From: Holophagaceae bacterium
GTDB lineage: Bacteria; Acidobacteriota; Holophagae; Holophagales; Holophagaceae
Direction: 5' to 3'
Length of the DNA: 9,100 nucleotides
Assembly (NCBI GenBank): GCA_025355915.1
Contig: JANXYT010000345.1
Location: forward strand, 1-9,100
Below, one piece after another: positions 7,053-9,100 of the stretch (the stretch's first letter is position 1; each line of letters begins with the position of its first letter). A program made the position numbers and the translations under genes. Below the pieces are notes generated by a model. That model ran no database searches. It was given only the letters and a program-made list of their open reading frames with translations, and was not told the DNA's origin.

Positions 7053-7115
7053 GGAACCAGTGTAGGCCAGGAGTGGGCCGGACCTTAGCGCCTGTGGGCG
7101 AGGTAGTCTTGTGAC

Positions 7116-7739
7116 ATGGACGACTTTCGGGACTGGCTCAGCGAGCGATGGGGACGACTGACCCTTGGCGGGATCGTAGTCCTACTTGGCTTCGGATGGT
7201 GGGAGGGACGCCCTGTGCCCCAGCCCGCCGGCATCCTCACGGCTGCGGAGCCCACCCAGATCGACCCGAACTCCACCGCTCCGTGGACCTTCCACCACCA
7301 CCAGATCACGGCCCTCGCCCACTTCGAGATCCGGGCGCGGGTGCTGAGCACCGAGCGCTACCGCTTCGATCGGGCGTCGGAGCTCTCGCCCGTGGATCTG
7401 GCGCTGGGATGGGGCCCCATGTCCGATTCGAGAATCCTCAAAGCGTTTTCCATCCAGCAGCGGGATCGCTGGTACTTCTGGAGCGCTGCCCAAATGCCCA
7501 TCTCCGAAGCCGAGGTCATCTCCCACAGCGCGAACATGCACATGATTCCGGCCAGTGAAGCCGTGGCCAAGCGCCTGTTGTCGGTGAAGGCCGGGCAGCT
7601 CGTCGAGCTGCATGGACAGCTGGTACGGGCCGATGGCCAGGATGGCTGGCATTGGGTCAGCAGCCTGACGCGGACGGATACCGGGGATGGTTCCTGCGAG
7701 GTGGTCTGGGTGGATTCGGTCAGCATCGCAGACCACTGA
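7116..7739 (+). CDS. Conserved hypothetical membrane-anchored protein
   Basis: This 207-residue protein has one predicted membrane segment near the N-terminus (about 15-30, LTLGGIVVLLGFGWW) and a soluble remainder probably outside the cytoplasm. The soluble part has a conserved-looking core: FEIRARVLSTERYRFD (about 69-84), LSPVDLALGWGPMSD (about 90-104), WYFW, ISHSANMHMIPA (about 134-145), a stretch near LVELHGQLV, and the end SSLTRTDTGDGSCEVVWV. I recognise this pattern from uncharacterised proteins in other bacteria but know no function. The invariant-looking His-Ser-Ala-Asn-x-His could be a ligand or metal site; that is inference. It is transcribed divergently from the aldolase gene across only 63 bp, so both promoters must share that gap. 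GAGG at 7100-7103 lies 12 bases before the ATG, a longer spacer than usual. The next gene on the same strand starts 87 bp later. Confidence 0.8.
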   Translation: MDDFRDWLSERWGRLTLGGIVVLLGFGWWEGRPVPQPAGILTAAEPTQIDPNSTAPWTFHHHQITALAHFEIRARVLSTERYRFDRASELSPVDLALGWGPMSDSRILKAFSIQQRDRWYFWSAAQMPISEAEVISHSANMHMIPASEAVAKRLLSVKAGQLVELHGQLVRADGQDGWHWVSSLTRTDTGDGSCEVVWVDSVSIADH

Positions 7740-7802
7740 AATCACATGTGACCTTCAGGCCGAAAACAAAGGCGATTCCCCCTGATAGACTCGCCAGACA
7801 AA

Positions 7803-7826
7803 GGGCCAAGGTGCCCTTGGAGCCCC
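7803..7826 (+). promoter_or_regulatory. Leader hairpin covering the ribosome binding site of the phosphotransacylase-butyrate kinase gene
   Basis: CCAAGG (7806-7811) pairs with CCTTGG (7815-7820) across the loop TGC. GGG (7803-7805) can extend the stem with CCC (7823-7825), leaving AG bulged. The likely Shine-Dalgarno GGAG (7819-7822), 4 bases before ATG 7827, lies partly inside the stem. In RNA this could limit ribosome access. Confidence 0.4.
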
Positions 7827-9100
7827 ATGTTTGACATCGAAGCCTCCCTTGACAGCCGTTTGCTGGCCGTGCCCCGGAACCGCCCCACAGTGGTGTTCCC
7901 GGAGGCGTTGGACCCCCGCACCCTGGAAGCCGCCTGCTTTCTGGGCCGCTTCATCCATCCGGTCTTCCTGGCTCCAGAAGCCGCTGTGCGGGCCCTGGCT
8001 GCCAGTGAGCTTGGCCACCTCGGCTCGGATCGAGTGGCCTACACCCTGTCCGAAAGCGCCTTTGTGGACCCCGCCTCTCGGCCCGATTTGGTGGAGACTT
8101 TCGCCGCAGCCTGCCTGGAATGGTGCCAGGTCCATGAGCGCCCCATGTGCCTGGACGAGGCGCGGTCGCTGGTCTCCGAGCCCGGCCGTTTCGGCATCTG
8201 GGCGGTGAAACAGGGGCACGCCGACATGGTGGTGGGCGGCGCCATCCATGAACCCAAGGCCTTCTTCCGGCCCATGGTGGACCTGTTGGCCCACCGCGGT
8301 GTCACCTGCGAGGCGGGCGTTTTCGTGCTGCCGGATTCCCATCCGAACGACGTCTACCCCCACAACATCGTGGTGTTCGGCGACGTGGGCGTGAATGCCA
8401 CCATGACGCCCCGCACCCTTGCCGAAGTGGCCGTGGGCACCTGCGCCGTGGCGCGGGACCTCATCCCCGAAGATGTGCTGCCCGAGATCCGATGCGCCAT
8501 GGTGTCCTATTCGAACCGTGGCAGTGACGAGGGACCCTCGCCCGAACTGGTGCGGCAGGCGGCGGACCTGGTGCCGGGCATCCTCGCCGAGCGCATCGCC
8601 CACAGCACGCGGTACGCCAGCATCCACATCCGGGGCGAGGTGAAAGTGAGCGTGGCGCTCTCCCGCCGCTCCGCGGACCTCTACCACGCGGATGGCCTGC
8701 CCTGGGAGGGCGGCCCCAACGTGATCGTCTGTCCCAACCTCGACATGGGCAACCTGCTTTACCACCTCTACGCCACGCGGTTCCCCGAGGCCCGGAAATT
8801 CCCCGTCATGTTCGGCCTCTGGTTCCAGGGCGTGGACGTGCCCATGGACTGCACGCCCGAGGACATCCGCCTGGCGGTGAAGGCTTCGGTGCTGCGCCTG
8901 CACGCCTACGGCGAGTGGAAGCGCACGCCCAAGGACACCTTCTTCCGCCGCCACCGCGTGCTGGTGGTGAACCCCGGCTCGACCTCCACCAAGACCTCGG
9001 TCTTCGAGGGCGACGAGGAGCGGTTCACCGAGGAAATCCAGCATCCATCGGAGGTGTTGCAGGCCTTCGAGGGCCACCCCATCACCGAGCAGTTCGCCTT
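7827..9100 (+). CDS. Fused phosphotransacylase-butyrate kinase, 3' end outside the window
   Basis: From ATG 7827 the frame stays open to the window end: 424 complete codons. Residues about 15-365 are a phosphate acetyl/butyryltransferase (PTA_PTB) domain, with TVVFPEALDPRTLEAA (21-36), GHADMVVGGAIHEP (130-143), FGDVGVNATMTPRTLAEVA (184-202), MVSYSNRGSDEGPS (225-238) and NVIVCPNLDMGNLLYHL (298-314). It exchanges CoA for phosphate on acyl-CoA. After a short linker, V378 begins a second domain, VLVVNPGSTSTKTSVFEGDE. This is the phosphate-binding N-terminus of butyrate kinase (ASKHA fold); acetate kinase would have N-S-G-S-S-S. The start QHPSEVL, about 30 residues later, also fits butyrate kinase. 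The fusion would turn acyl-CoA into acid and ATP, or the reverse. These activities are normally on separate proteins (Ptb and Buk). Whether the kinase half is complete cannot be seen. GGAG precedes the start by 4 bases. Confidence 0.85.
   Translation, partial: MFDIEASLDSRLLAVPRNRPTVVFPEALDPRTLEAACFLGRFIHPVFLAPEAAVRALAASELGHLGSDRVAYTLSESAFVDPASRPDLVETFAAACLEWCQVHERPMCLDEARSLVSEPGRFGIWAVKQGHADMVVGGAIHEPKAFFRPMVDLLAHRGVTCEAGVFVLPDSHPNDVYPHNIVVFGDVGVNATMTPRTLAEVAVGTCAVARDLIPEDVLPEIRCAMVSYSNRGSDEGPSPELVRQAADLVPGILAERIAHSTRYASIHIRGEVKVSVALSRRSADLYHADGLPWEGGPNVIVCPNLDMGNLLYHLYATRFPEARKFPVMFGLWFQGVDVPMDCTPEDIRLAVKASVLRLHAYGEWKRTPKDTFFRRHRVLVVNPGSTSTKTSVFEGDEERFTEEIQHPSEVLQAFEGHPITEQFA

Noticed and set aside
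7742..7751. Perfect 10-bp palindrome TCACATGTGA just after the hypothetical gene
   Set aside because: It is short enough to arise by chance. It has CRP-like half-sites in the wrong order and spacing, so it is not called as an operator.
7755..9077. 440-codon - strand open frame opposite the phosphotransacylase-kinase fusion
   Set aside because: It is His/Gly/Val-rich shadow sequence. The + strand frame has clear PTA_PTB and butyrate-kinase motifs.

Overview
The window is high-GC bacterial DNA, densely packed with genes on both strands. No rRNA, tRNA, CRISPR array, insertion sequence or phage gene is visible. Gene content (ActP-type acetate symporter, methylthioribose-1-phosphate isomerase, a phosphotransacylase joined to butyrate kinase) and codon style suggest a chromosomal region of a Gram-negative environmental bacterium. 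My impression is Acidobacteriota (Holophaga/Geothrix-like), but this is a low-confidence guess without a marker gene.

Layout. Positions 1-278 hold the 3' end of a small multidrug-resistance/EamA-like membrane protein. Positions 403-3019 hold a two-gene + strand unit: a cyclic-nucleotide-binding/CBS/DUF294 nucleotidyltransferase-like protein, and a DnaQ-type DEDDh 3'-5' exonuclease 10 bp after it. It converges on a - strand operon (5096 to 3103) of a DUF485 (YjcH-type) membrane protein and the acetate symporter ActP, coupled by a TGATG overlap. Hairpins lie in the 83-bp convergent gap. Next, on the - strand, come mtnA (6299 to 5304) and, upstream of it, a class II aldolase gene (7052 to 6406) whose frame is broken near its 3' end by an apparent one-base loss in a G-run. 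Between them is an 82-bp near-perfect palindrome built of inverted tandem 9-mers, which looks like a dispersed repeat element. On the + strand follow a conserved membrane-anchored protein of unknown function (7116-7739) and, running off the window end, a fused phosphotransacylase-butyrate kinase (7827 to beyond 9100).

How the genes may work together. The DUF294/exonuclease pair beside ActP/DUF485 is an arrangement I recall from other bacteria (for example the Pseudomonas aeruginosa PA3232-PA3235 region). It suggests a sensor or modifying protein tied to acetate uptake. The mtnA-aldolase pair points to salvage of 5'-methylthioadenosine or 5'-deoxyadenosine by-products. The terminal fusion would interconvert acyl-CoA, acyl-phosphate and acyl acid plus ATP in one polypeptide. 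Acetate import and acyl-CoA/acid interconversion make short-chain fatty-acid metabolism a shared theme, though no common regulation is visible.

The most notable observations are the phosphotransacylase-butyrate kinase fusion with a hairpin over its ribosome binding site, the frameshifted aldolase, and the palindromic 9-mer element that creates a false N-terminal extension on mtnA.
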